A DNA stretch of 64,000 nt from Siphonodentalium dalli. Lineage: Eukaryota > Mollusca > Scaphopoda > Gadilida > Siphonodentaliidae. The stretch is taken from contig CP136067.1 of assembly GCA_032622095.1 (NCBI GenBank), forward strand, positions 49,391,899 through 49,455,898, read 5' to 3'. The notes beneath the pieces were generated by a model, which saw only the letters and a list, made by a program, of their open reading frames with translations, did not search any database and was not told the origin of the DNA. The translations under genes and the position numbers were made by a program. Every line of letters begins with the position of its first letter. Position 1 is the first letter of the stretch. Shown one piece after another: positions 1 to 11,314 of the stretch.

Positions 1-1385
1 AACAAAACGCGTTTTTAGCGCTATATCGGCGAATTCGCTCGGGAAAGTTTAAGTTCTTCCATACGAAGGCCACATAAGTACACACAAGTTAGTAAGTATA
101 ACTTACCTACAACCTTGCGTGCCTGTGTATGAAACGGGAATATAATTCTAGAGCTCTAGGGGCTGAGTACCAAACTGACGTACCAATCATATATAAGCTT
201 ACGTGTTGATGTACAGGGTTTCGACTTCTCATACGGATTCCCAAAATGAAGCCGCTTAATGAGATGATGTTGTTTCAGCAATATTAAGGTTTACTATTTC
301 GGCAGCTATGATAATCCTCTTATGGGGATTAAAATCCTGGAGTCATTCGTCAACAAATTCCACATGCATGCATACTACCGTGACAATATGACAACAAAAA
401 CAAGTTTAGTATTACTCACTCTTAAATGAAAAATCACTAGCACTCTCATCACTCCATTTCCTTCCCACTCTTGTCTTGTCTCATTTCTCCCCTCCATATA
501 TATTTTATCCCTGATGCTATTCCAAACGCTATCTTCCTTTTCCCATGCCTAACTCAGATTATGTTATATTTCTCACATTCTTCGAAACCATCATTTACGC
601 TCCTTTACATCTGAACTAGCCCTCCCTCACTTGTTGGGGCATGTAGCCAATTGGGAGAAGACTTCATATGTACATGTTTGTTACGAAAAATAGTTACTAT
701 ATGGACACTTCTGATTACGAATTGCACTATGGGGTTCCAGTAAAAAAAACGTTCAAACCATGGGTCGGTGTTAATGTTCTTTCTCACTTTCTCAACGAAA
801 AATCTTCATTACTGAGCAAATGAGAACAGTGTTGTAAACCCAACAACGAAAGGTGGTTGATTACTTCCAAATATATAATTTCAGTGTCCCGTAGGCGAAA
901 ACGATTAAGTATATCTTACCTATATCACGTGGACCTTCCGTAAGAATATGGAATTTAGCCTGTTGTACCAATTGGGAGTAGCAAATACTAAATTGATACA
1001 CCGATCAGATAAAAGCTTACATATAGCTGGATACAGTATCGACTCACGGGGAAAACACACAACTGAATTCGATGGTTCTCATTTAATAGAATATTATTTA
1101 CAATATAGCACGTCATAAATTTATATAAACAATAGTTATTTATCATGCTCATTTTATAAATACAAACAATACCAGTATCACAGACAAGCTTACAAAGAAA
1201 ACTAATTTCTCAGACACCACATTCCTCAAAAATATGGTCATGTTAACAATCGGGAAAAAAACCTGTTTTTTTCCCACGTAGAGCACTCTGGGGATGTGAA
1301 CCATAACAAATTAGCTTCGCGACGGCTTCTGAGAAATATAAAATATAATTTAACAACAATAAAAAACGGATAACTGATTTTCCGA
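1..1385. repeat. duplicated 3' flank of CDC25 copy C
   Basis: No gene is seen. The stretch at about 600-690 and 830-1340 resembles 31440-32050 (below copy B) and 38870-39370 (below copy A), including shared blocks around an 'aattgggagtag' word at about 969, 31550 and 39010. It is the region just downstream of the CDC25 stop codon, duplicated with the gene. Short open frames here do not resemble proteins. Confidence 0.6.
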
Positions 1386-1511
1386 CTAGAATCTCAACGA
1401 TCTCTTCTTCTGTCCATTAGACCATGACTTGGACTTCGCCCGAAAGTGACGAAACTGGGACGCGTAATCCTGGTGCAACATTGGTCGATATGACTGTGGG
1501 GTGCAGAGCGC
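1386..1511 (-). pseudogene. CDC25 copy C, last exon
   Basis: An open exon of 126 bases begins after a TTTCCAG acceptor and ends in TAG. It reads [12 protein letters not shown] and later [15 protein letters not shown], the CDC25 C-terminal tail. The same exon is at 32179-32054 and 39504-39379. Confidence 0.9.
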
Positions 1512-1932
1512 CTGGAAAGAAAATGGATGAAAATAAATAATAAGATAAATATATTAACTGGATTTACATCATAAACCAGATTCAAGTCTTGCTTGCCGTA
1601 TCAGAAAGTACAATAGCTGTGTAGGGAATGCGTTAATGTGGTAGTTGAATAGTTGTAAAATGCAGTAAGAATTTTTCATAAATATCATATGCTTAAAATA
1701 GCCGATTTTAGTGGAGCAAACTTAAGAAAATCCCTTCTGCTTGTTGCTTAATCATTTTCCAATGTATCGATTTTAAACAATCATTCTATTCTATTTAGTA
1801 CTTAATTGCTAAATGTTCGTACATGTTATTAGGATAACAATAAAATGTTTACACTTAATGTAAAATGGCATATAAAGAGATGTTAATAAATATCATTAGA
1901 TTAAATTAGCAGATTTTAGTGTACTGCCAACT

Positions 1933-1944
1933 TGTGACTTGATT
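1933..1944. repeat. target-site duplication, left
   Basis: The 12-mer tgtgacttgatt occurs here and again at 10581-10592. In copy B the intron runs across the equivalent site without an insertion, so the pair marks the ends of one retrotransposon insertion. Confidence 0.85.
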
Positions 1945-2587
1945 AGTGTAAACATATTTTTATTTCCAAATCCAAACATAATACACATAATACACAAATG
2001 ACATAAATATACAACATATAAGAGATAATGTATGGAAATGAGGATCAGACAACAAGCCCGAGGGCTTATATGAAGTCTTCTCCTCTTTGGCGACATGCCC
2101 CTTCCCCAATAAGTGAGGGAGGGGTATCGATCAGACGGGAAATAATAGAAATAATATTTTTTAAAGGAGAAGTAACTAAGTTTTAAGTTGGGATGGACAC
2201 AGCGGGAAGATAGTGTTAGGGATAGCAGGAGGCAGAGGGAGAGAGAGAGAAGAGAGAATGAGAGGGAGAGTGAGAAAGTAGAGGGGACAGAGTTTTCAAT
2301 AATTTAGTTGCTGCGTGATGAAAATTATGCTCGTAGTAATATGCATGCGTCAGGCTCCATGGGAGGGGGTCAATCGCAATGGCCAATTCCTATTTCAATG
2401 GGGTTCACTGTGAATATCGCTGCATTCTTCATGTAGAATCATTTCACGTATATACAGGATAGTGACAAGTAAAGTAACTTACAAAATAATCGTTATCGGA
2501 AGACATTTAGTACTACATACATAATGGAGAACATCGTGCTGCCGCATAACGCGGCCGGAATCCAAAGCAATTTGTTACCCATACAGA
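1945..2587 (-). other. 3' untranslated region of L2 element 1
   Basis: This is noncoding sequence after the ORF2 stop. It contains the short hairpin word caagcccgagggctt (about 2056-2070), also found in element 2 at about 15730-15745, and a GA-rich tract at 2229-2285 that is matched by GA/TA repeats at 15900-15945. The low-coordinate end, 'gtaaacatattttt', is shared with element 2 and is taken as the element 3' terminus. Confidence 0.65.
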
Positions 2588-5500
2588 TCATGGAAATCTT
2601 TTTGTTCTCATAATATATGTCTGTACTGCATTAAATATTTGTTTGTTTTCGCGAAGACTAAGCTCTCTTGACCCCCGCATTAGTGTATTCTCAGATAAGG
2701 CAACATTTGGTAGGGAGTCATATAGTTCTCTTCTGGGCTCTTGATAAAATGTACATTCAAAGAGATAGTGGTAAGTTGTCTCAAATTCCCCACATAGACA
2801 GAAGGGGGAAATTTTTACATGGTTATCTGTCAGGTCACCACTTAGGTGGCTGCAGTTCAATCTTAACCGGGTATGGAGGATATGAGATTTACGACATTTA
2901 CTATGATAAAAATAGGCAGGTGGACGTATATTGTCACTGTTCAGTTCCTTTTTGAAGTCTTCGATTGTACTGCTGCTCTTTGTAGTTTCTGACAGTTTGT
3001 TCCATTCGGTAATTGCAGATGGTAAGAAAGAATCCATATAATAGTCATACTTAATATTCGAGGGTAGTCTTATATGTTCAAATCTTAAGTTATATCTGGA
3101 ATTATTTGCCTGAATTGGTCGTACATAATTTCTTAAAATTGATGGAGCAGTTCCTCGTATCATTTAAAAAAATTGGCATAGCTTGTGTTTTCTACGGCGT
3201 GAAGAGAGGAGTTCCCAGCCAGTCTCTGACAAAAGGCACGCGTTACTCGTACTGATGGTTGCACCTGTTACTATTCGGGCCATTTCATACTGAACCTTTT
3301 CAATGTCATCACTAAGATAATCAGGGCAGTTATCCCAAACAGGGGAGGCATATTCCAGTATTGGTCGGATAAATGTATAATGTATTTTTTCAAGCGTTAC
3401 TCTGCTTAGCTTGTATCTGTGTTTACGTACTAGATTTACTCGACTCCATGCTTTGTCAAGCATAGATCTGATGTGGATACCCCAAGAGCCCATGTTGTCG
3501 AAAGTAAGTCCCAGATGTTTATGGCTGTCAACCTCAACAATTGTCGCGGTTCCCATGGTCAAATGTGGATGATATACTGGTGTTTCTTTCCTGGAGATTA
3601 AGAGAGATTCCGTTTTCAGGGGATTGAATTTTACAAGCCATTCTGATGCCCAACACATGAGAGTTTCGAGGTCATCGTTGATTAGTTTTGCGGCCATGGT
3701 GGGGTCTTCGATAGTAAGAAATAGAGAAGTGTCATCAGCAAATAGACGAATGTTGCACCGTATATTTTCGGTTATATCATTAATATAAATTAAAAACAGA
3801 AGTGGGCCTAGTACGGAGCCTTGCGGCACACCTGCTGTTACATCTTGTAGTTCCGAACGTGTGCCGTCTATGACAACCTGTTGTTGTCTACATTCTAGAT
3901 ACGATTTCATCAAGTTATACAAGTTTCCTCTTATACCAATTTTTGTCAGTTTGTTCAAGAGGCCACGGTGCCAGACTTTATCGAATGCTTTACTTATGTC
4001 ACAGAATATACACCGGACCTCTTTTCCGTCGTCTAATGATCGACATATATTGTCATATATTTCGGTAAGTTGAAAAACTGTTGAATCGTTGCGCATGAAA
4101 CCAGCTTGATAAAATGATAGGAGTTTGTTTTCATCAAGAAATTCCCATAGATATTTATAAATACATTTTTCATAGACCTTTGAGACGCAGCTTAGTAGAG
4201 AAATTGGTCGGTAATTTGATATAAGACCGGGATCACCACTCTTAAATATAGGTGTAACATGTGAACGCTTCCACTGGTGTGGGTAGTAATTGTTTTCGGT
4301 AAATGTTCTAAAATAGAATTCAAGAGGTTCACAGAGCGAGGAGGCACAACTTTTCAAAACTCTCGGACTTATTCCGTCGGGCCCACTTGACTTAGATATT
4401 TTAAGACTTTTTAACGCTTTGTAAATGTCAGGGGCTGTGATTTTTATATCGCTTAATGTGGATATGGAGTTATCCGGTTCAAGGACTGGTAGGCGTTTCC
4501 CGATGTCATCAACTGAGGAAATTTTACAAAAATACGAATTGAAAGCATTTGCTTTTTCAGTTGGTGAGATCAGGAAGTCGCCGTTGGTGTTCAAGGGGGG
4601 TATTGATCTATCACTGGTAGCAAATACTATTTTTTGGAGGGTTTTCCACCAGGAAGACTGGTCATGTGATGGGCTATTCAATGTGTTCTCATTCTTGGTG
4701 TCATAATCACGTTTGCTTTTTCTAATAGCCGATGTAGTTTCATTACGTTTAGATCTGAAGTTTGCCCATGTTTGTGGTGTGTTTTTCCTTTTAGCTATCT
4801 TATGTAATCGATTTCGTTGCCTCATCAGTTTCCGTACATTACACGTAAGCCATTGGGGACTACCTTTCCGGATAAGAACTATCTTATTGGGGATATTGTC
4901 ACTGCATACCTTTTGAATTTTTGCAGTCAAGTTATCTGCATGAGCTGAAAGTTCAAATGGTATATTATCATCATAGTTCCAGCTCAAGAAGTCTTCGTTC
5001 ATGGTATCGAAGTCAGCCAGATTATAATTCCAGATACGTCTAGCGAGAGTTGTAGCCGATTTATTTTTCAAAAGTTTTATCTGAGCAACGACCGGACAGT
5101 GATACCTAATTGTGTTGTCGAATATGTTGCCAAGAACACAAGGGGAATCAACAAGGTCAGGGTTGCTAGTCATGAGCAAGTCGAGAATGGATGAGGAATT
5201 TTCAGTAAAATGCGTTTTATCAGTGACCAGTTGGGTCAGACCTCGTTCGCTACATATGCCGTTTATTTTACCATTACCGTTGCGTACATAGTTTTCATTG
5301 AAATCTCCACCTATTATGACATCCAGGTCGCTATCGCGCGCAAGAGAAATGTTATCATTAATTTTTGTCCACAGGCTTGCGGGGGAGTTGGGAGGGCGAT
5401 AAAAACATCCTACAAGACAACGTTTTGTGTTAATTGTAACCTCTATCCAGATATTTTCTACTTCGTCACTGTCAAGTTCATCGCATATTTTGAATGGTAT

Positions 5501-5860
5501 AGTGTCACGAACGTAAATACACACACCCCCTCCTGTTCTGCCATCTATCCTGTCTTTGCGGGCAGGATCATGGTAGCCAGGAAGATGGATTTCTGAATCC
5601 GGGATAGAATGATCGAGCCATGATTCGGTTAATAGACATATGTCGTATTCCCCACTTGATGTTTCGGCTGTAAGTATATCTACTTTATTTCTGATACTCT
5701 GTGTATTCAGTACAAGTACCGAGTGATTGTGTTGTTCGGTTGAGGGGCCTGGGTTAGTCTCCACGTCTCCTGCCAGGATCAAAAGAGCCTTTGCTAAAGT
5801 TACCGCTAATACTGTTAGAAATGTCACACATGTGAAGAGGAATACAGTTGTGTGTGACAT
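2588..5860 (-). CDS. retrotransposon ORF2: 2A-like leader, AP endonuclease, reverse transcriptase (one internal stop)
   Basis: The product would nick target DNA and copy element RNA in place. I start it at the ATG at 5860 because the codons upstream to 5878 have only a TTG. Order: a hydrophobic leader of about 30 residues, a 2A-like GDVETNPGP, an endonuclease domain (VLVLNTQSIRNK, LLTESWL, GGDFNENY, RYHCPVV), RT motifs (SSGPDGISPRVLKS, NYRPISLLSCVSK, CDISKAFDKVWH, AGVPQGSVLGPLLFL, LFADDTSLF) and a Cys/His cluster near the C terminus (CLCGEFETTYHYLFEC). The frame holds about 1090 codons with one break, TAA at 3166-3164, where element 2 has AAA (Lys). The usual SDH endonuclease motif reads RYH here, which keeps the histidine. 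Confidence 0.9.
5744..5770 (-). other. 2A-like ribosome-skipping motif GDVETNPGP
   Basis: The codons encode GDVETNPGP, matching the D-x-E-x-N-P-G-P consensus at which translating ribosomes skip the Gly-Pro bond. It follows a hydrophobic leader (VFLFTCVTFLTVLAVTLAKA) that could act as a signal or anchor sequence. Such 2A-like leaders are known in some L2/CR1-type retrotransposons of sea urchins, molluscs and amphioxus. If active, it would release a leader of about 38 residues from the endonuclease-RT protein. Element 2 is truncated before this point. Confidence 0.85.
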
Positions 5861-8800
5861 CGCAAATTTAGTGTTCAACTTCGTCTTTTTATCATCGGAA
5901 TTGGAGAATTAGATAGTTTCTTGCCTGCCAAGATATGTTTGAGAGCGCAGAATTGTTCCATCGGGAAGAAAATGAAAACCAACAGTGTCAATGTTAAGGC
6001 AGTTATAAGATCCAGTCCACGTAAGCGTAACATGATATAAAACAAGCATGTTTTTGATTGTTTCACACAGAGACGCCCCCTCCCGGACAGCCTGACAGCA
6101 AGATTGTGAAATGCACCGATTCTTGCCCTATGTAACATTATGTCACCCATTATCAAAATTCATATCAAAATCCTGAGAGCAGTTCTGTTTTGGGCATCCT
6201 CGGTGCAAAGTAACAAACATATTAATAGAGCATACTCTGGTAATACATGTAAATGTATACATATCAGTTGTGTGTTTTAAATTTGTTTTCAACCCAGTCT
6301 GTTTGCCAGGTAGGTGTGAGTAGGTAGGAGAAAGAGAACAGAGTAGAACAGAAGGGCAGTTGAGTATAGTGAATGAGAGTATGAGATAGCAATAGTGAGT
6401 GGCAATAGAATGTATACCAATCGTGGTTGTGCAGGCCGATGGGTTTTTTGAGTCGACCAAACAGGGGTTCATCTTAAGTTTGATAATCTTAGGGTGTGTT
6501 TTGAGCTCGCAGCTCTTCATCACGAAAATGTATATGCAGCCGAAATGACTATAGGAGTTATGTTTCTAAAGTGAGGGATAGAGATATTCATGTCGTGAAC
6601 GGTTTTAAGGGGAACGTGGATCGACGAGGTAAGTCAGGAGTAGATGGGTGTGTGGAATTATGGAATGCAATAGGATTGCCTGCATACTTGAGAGAGCGTA
6701 TCATATACATATGCTACAAATTATTTACAAAACTCAGCAAGGGATACAATTATAAATATAAGCATAATAATAATATAATTATTATATAACACATAATTAA
6801 CTATTTTTAACTACGGTGCCTGGGCAGTTTGAATCATTCATGCTAGTGACCAGAGTCTTAGCGCTGCAATTATGTGGACACACAGTTAGATTTAAGTGCG
6901 ATCGATTCATAAGACCAACAGGAAGACACACCACTACACTTACATATAATTACATAAACACACACATACCTATATATGCACATACGCATGCACAAACACA
7001 TACCTACATACATATACGTGTGTGTTCCCAAATAACTAAATGTAGTTTTTGATACGCACGATTATGTTTTCACAAGAGGTGAGCAGCGTGATTTGAAATA
7101 TCTGAGAAACGGCGTTTCGAAAATTATAGATGCTACCCATTGGAGAAGACGAGTCTGAATTTGTGGTGACATGCCAGTCCTTCATAGCAATGCATGTGCA
7201 CATGCAATTTGATGATGAACACACATTATATGCCTCTATATACCGGTACACGATCCGTGTGTGCTCCCTTTTGTTATCAGAGATCAGGGCGACCATACCG
7301 GTCGGTTATAAGGCAATCCTTAATACCGCGATATGTGTGTTGCCGCCCCAACCTGCCAATGTGTACGGTTTGGATAAACACAAGCACGATTATATACCGG
7401 TACATGAGTAATGTGTGATCGCTTCAATTGGTGAATGGGTGCGGATTTAAGGTATATTCCGTTTGTTTACCATTGTACACAAGGTATATACATGATTATC
7501 TAGATGGACATTTAAGAAAAGTGGAGCATGCGCATGCATGTATAAATATCGGATTATATGTAAACCAACACGCGGTTATGTTTGCTATGAAACGGTCCGA
7601 AAGTGTTGAGATATCTCAAATGGAATTAAACAGTTCATAGCCAGTACGGAACGGACAGACGGACGGACGGTGTGATGGTATAAGTATGTGCCATACATAT
7701 CATGTTATGGGGGTATAAATACTGTCGATGAATAATATATGTATACAATGGCTACCATACCGATATGACCAGGATAAACAAAACGAATGCACACTCAAAT
7801 AATAAGACAATATATGCATAGATGCTGGTTGAGTATATATACCTGTATGAAAGTGCGCGCATATATACGCCCTTCAGTGAATGCCAAATGTTATCGCAAA
7901 TGGGCATGAATTCGCGTCACATAACCTCGGTCTACCAACGCCGTTGTTGGTTTAACATAATTACCCAGTCGGACTGACCGCTTGACATGGAAATGATTGT
8001 CTCGTGTGAGTTTGACCTGAAAAAGTCGTGATTATACGTCCAATCTACTGGTTGCGTGCTGGTCGGTTTCATTTCATAATGGTGATGGCAAATTGTGCTT
8101 CGTGGTATGAGAATTGTTGTATGTATGCTGAACAAACAGATGTAGTAGACTTGTGCATACATACTAGTGGATTGAGCACATTCATGGGTGTAATTATGAA
8201 CGTGACTAATCATTATGCAGTCGTCTCATGTGCATGCACAAGTCAGCTAACATCCGCGATACACTCGTTTGTCTGGGTATTTGTGCAAAATTGGATTATT
8301 CCATAAGATTTCACCATACAGAGGTCATATTGTAGATTGTCTGGACATTTGTGCAAGATTGGATTACTTCATGAGACCATGGATGTCCGTGTGTGTGATA
8401 TTGTTTATATATGGAGAGTTGACAAGCCTGTTTTCCATATATGCGTCAAGTCGGAAAACTGGACATATTATTAAAAAGAGATGTCCGTTTATCGAATTTA
8501 GAGGAAGTAATATGAAGTACACAAAGATTATTTCATGAGATTTCGGCATATATACACAAGAGTCGGTGATAGGTGAGTTTATATGTGCGAATTTCGTGTT
8601 TGCCTACGTCCCGCCATGTATAGGATTATATACACATATTAATATATTATTATAATACGTAATAGATTGTTTTAAGTCTGGGGGTGTGTCAGATGTTCCA
8701 GTTACGGATGGATGTGCACTTAAAAGAATAACCGAGCAATAGCTTAGTATGGAACAATTTTGAAAATGCTTGCATTCGGCGTATATATAGTTGGGTTTGC

Positions 8801-9032
8801 TTGGCGGATCTATTGGCTAAAGTAGAAAACATTGAGAGCCGGTGCATTGTACACATATTAAACCATCGCTCATAATAAATGCTGATTATATTCTGTATTT
8901 TGAAAAGCAGATTTGCGGTGAGTCCATTCAAAACGGACACGTGAACCCTTCCCCATTGACGTTGTCACTATGTACATTCAGATCGTAAGTTGCATTGATC
9001 TGACGGTCCTGTATACTAGATCAATACATCAT
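5861..9032 (-). other. inter-ORF region of L2 element 1, no recognisable gene
   Basis: A 3.2-kb stretch lies between ORF1 and ORF2 inside the target duplications. Only short frames with no recognisable domain are seen. It contains a CA/TA-rich microsatellite-like segment at about 6930-7025, repeated 'ataccggt' words between 7230 and 7410, and a partly repeated segment at about 8270-8300 and 8340-8370. L2/CR1 elements usually have their ORFs close together, so this may be a nested noncoding insertion or an unusual spacer. No internal target duplication was found. Confidence 0.5.
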
Positions 9033-10154
9033 CTAGCCACGTAGTTTATTGTCAAGTTCGTCCATTGCATGTGGCGTAGTTATTCTGATGGGCTTCTCGT
9101 TTTCTTTAAGTCTGATGAGAATGGCTCCATTAATAGTCCACGTTTCATGGATCAGCTCGTCTTTACGGAGCTGCCGTGCCCTTTTGTAGATTGCGGCGCG
9201 GGTTCTAGTGAGATCCTCATTTATGAAAACCCTTTGGTTGAGATAGGGTAACTTCAGATGTTTACTATCAGTGCGTCTCCCATATAGTTCTCGCCTGATT
9301 TTATAGGAGGGAAGCCTGAAGATTATTTGGCGTGGTTGGTTGGGTTTTGGAGCATTGTTTATCCCTACAGTTTTTGGTTCAGTTGAATCAGAATTGGGTT
9401 TTCCTTGTTTCGGGCCAACCCTGTGACTTCGGTAAATATCATAATTACCGAGCGGTATACCTAACTCGTTTGCAACGTCAAGGACAATGTTATCAGTGTT
9501 TTCGCCTGATTTTTCTGGAACACCTGATATTCTAAGATTCGTTCTGCGGCCATATTGTTGTAGGTCGTCGAGTTCGACCTTCACTCCGCGAATGTCGTAT
9601 TGACGCGCTTCCCTCTCCGCTTTCAGTTCAAGTTTGAGTTCGGATAATTCATGCCTAATGTCAGCTATGTCGCTTTCATACTTGTCTCTGGGCACGAAGG
9701 CATCTTTAGTTATTTTTGCGACTTCTGACCGCGCCATTTTTGTGATAACGCGCTCGAGCATGCCTTCCATCATTAAACTAAAGGAACTCTGGACACGATC
9801 ACTCCCGAGAGCCTTTATTAGGCTTGATTCAAAGTATATGTCTGGCGCATAATTGTCATTTTCCATTTCTGATGAGTTTGAATGGTTTAGGCTTTCGTCA
9901 ACCAGGGAGTCCTGATAGACAGGTCTGGGCTTTTTGTTGTCATTAGATTCGGAGGGTGAGAACGGAGATTGTCGGTTCCGCTTTAAGTCGGCTGGCTTTT
10001 GTCGAATATCAGGAATGAATGTTATTGGAACAGAACTGTCGTGTTCGTAGTTACTCGCGCCCACTGAGTCAGGTTGTTCTGCTTCGTTCGGTGTGGAGCT
10101 GTCTAAGGGGGCGATAGTTGCTTCGTCGAGTCCCTGTAATTGCAACTCACTCAT
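9033..10154 (-). CDS. retrotransposon ORF1: coiled-coil RNA-binding protein
   Basis: A 373-residue open frame starts with ATG at 10154. The N-terminal third is acidic, Ser/Pro/Asn-rich and probably disordered. A coiled coil follows (about residues 120-195, including DIRHELSELKLELKAERE), then QYGRRTNLRISGVPE, which matches the RRM-like core of L1-type ORF1/Transposase_22 proteins, and a basic C-terminal part (IYKRARQLRKDEL). Such proteins bind element RNA in the retrotransposition particle. The frame is unbroken. It lies about 430 bases from the element 5' end and 3.2 kb from ORF2 on the same strand. Confidence 0.85.
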   Translation of the reverse strand: MSELQLQGLDEATIAPLDSSTPNEAEQPDSVGASNYEHDSSVPITFIPDIRQKPADLKRNRQSPFSPSESNDNKKPRPVYQDSLVDESLNHSNSSEMENDNYAPDIYFESSLIKALGSDRVQSSFSLMMEGMLERVITKMARSEVAKITKDAFVPRDKYESDIADIRHELSELKLELKAEREARQYDIRGVKVELDDLQQYGRRTNLRISGVPEKSGENTDNIVLDVANELGIPLGNYDIYRSHRVGPKQGKPNSDSTEPKTVGINNAPKPNQPRQIIFRLPSYKIRRELYGRRTDSKHLKLPYLNQRVFINEDLTRTRAAIYKRARQLRKDELIHETWTINGAILIRLKENEKPIRITTPHAMDELDNKLRG

Positions 10155-10560
10155 ATTGAGTAGAGTACAGATTTACGAACAATTGTCAATAAAGCGAATT
10201 GTATGCACGCGCTAAATGCGTAATCGGTTAAATAGTTTTGCGAGGAATGTCAACAGTCGAGATCCACGTATTGTAATATATAGTCGAAATTAGAATGGTC
10301 TCACCGGATTGTCTTTGTTTGGGTGTTGTCTCTATGGAAATCAAAATGACCGTTCTTCTTGAAACAAAGAAAACACAAAGTCGAGAATACAGCATCAAGA
10401 AATCAGTTGTACACTTAGATGACACATTGAGAGCGATTTATATTGACACACGAATCCAACTGCACATATAATTATCCCTCGTAAGGCCTTTTAAATTGGT
10501 ATTTTATCAATTTTCCCCATCGGTCGACTCCGCGTAAAAATATTTATCTTCCCGTCATCG

Positions 10561-10568
10561 TGACGTCA
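10561..10568. promoter_or_regulatory. CRE-like palindrome TGACGTCA near the element 5' end
   Basis: The perfect CREB/ATF consensus TGACGTCA lies 12 bases inside the 5' boundary of L2 element 1. Non-LTR promoters are internal and located at the 5' end, so this is a plausible promoter element. Function is inferred from position only. Confidence 0.45.
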
Positions 10569-10580
10569 CTTCCTTTTTCA

Positions 10581-10592
10581 TGTGACTTGATT
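10581..10592. repeat. target-site duplication, right
   Basis: The right copy of the 12-mer tgtgacttgatt, matching 1933-1944. The CDC25 intron resumes immediately after it, with the exon end at 10647. Confidence 0.85.
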
Positions 10593-10646
10593 CCATTCAA
10601 ATAGACACCGGACAACAGACGAATGGCAAACAACAACGAAACGCAC

Positions 10647-10762
10647 CTGTTTGGATTCGAAGAATTCCTTATATCCGCCATAAATGATATAGATTTCAGG
10701 GTAAAACAGGTTCGGGCAATTCTCTGCGTTCATCTCTGTCCTTCTGTCGCAGGTGTCTCAGC
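10647..10762 (-). pseudogene. CDC25 copy C, exon with 2-bp deletion
   Basis: This is the equivalent of 32756-32639 (118 bases) but only 116 bases long, because a CT unit is missing in the run near 10735. The frame after RQKDR shifts and hits a stop in the same exon. Acceptor AG and donor GTGCGT are intact. Confidence 0.88.
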
Positions 10763-11100
10763 CTAAAATAGAGAAACAAAATTATTAAATAAATACAAAA
10801 GCACCCTTCATGTCACATACACCGCTCCAGTTTGACGTCCTTTATATAGTTATAGACACTCGGAATTATGGACGGGTAATAACAGGACAAGTTCCGTATA
10901 GATGCAGCATTGTTTGATGACCAATATAATCGCATATTAATGATTAATAATTTCAAAGAGACCACCAAGCGTGAACTTCAATCCGCAATAGTGATACCAT
11001 GTATTTGGACATCAGTGATAACTATATTAGGGCTGTTTCCTACTTAAAATATTTCCCAATTAGATTAGGATTCTAAAACAAAAACCACATTGATACTTAC

Positions 11101-11222
11101 AGTTTTGGACCGCGTTCAGATGAGAACTCGCAGTGAAAGATGACGATGGTTCGGTGATCGAGGGAAGCGTCGCTAAGAAACCTTTTCTCGATCATCGCCT
11201 GTGTGTGGAGATTCTCTGCTTC
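11101..11222 (-). pseudogene. CDC25 copy C, catalytic-loop exon
   Basis: A 122-base exon encodes [10 protein letters not shown] and [15 protein letters not shown], with the Cys-x5-Arg catalytic loop intact. The last split codon would begin CT instead of AT, giving Leu where copies A and B have Met. Acceptor TTTACAG and donor GTAAGT are present. Confidence 0.9.
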
Positions 11223-11314
11223 CTGTAAATAGTAGGTTATGAGTTATAACAAGAAAACTAAGATGCATGCATCAGGTCGGCCGTGAACTATCTACCATAG
11301 AATTGTTGTAGCTA

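Larger units (their letters stand above)
1945..10580 (-). mobile_element. full-length L2/CR1-type non-LTR retrotransposon (element 1)
   Basis: An 8.6-kb element lies in the last intron of CDC25 copy C between perfect 12-bp target duplications. On the minus strand it has a 5' leader (10580-10155), ORF1 (10154-9033), a long inter-ORF region (9032-5861), ORF2 with endonuclease and reverse transcriptase (5860-2588) and a 3' region. A shorter relative is at 15614-19152. The single ORF2 nonsense codon and clean target duplication point to a fairly recent insertion. L2 rather than CR1 is inferred from the RT style; a phylogeny would be needed to settle it. Confidence 0.88.

Noticed and set aside
5744..5770. 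Viral origin of the 2A motif
   Set aside because: The motif is in frame with a non-LTR endonuclease/RT protein and no virus-like gene is nearby; 2A-like leaders are known in such retrotransposons.
5861..5878. Six-codon N-terminal extension of ORF2
   Set aside because: It begins with TTG; the first ATG in frame is at 5860.
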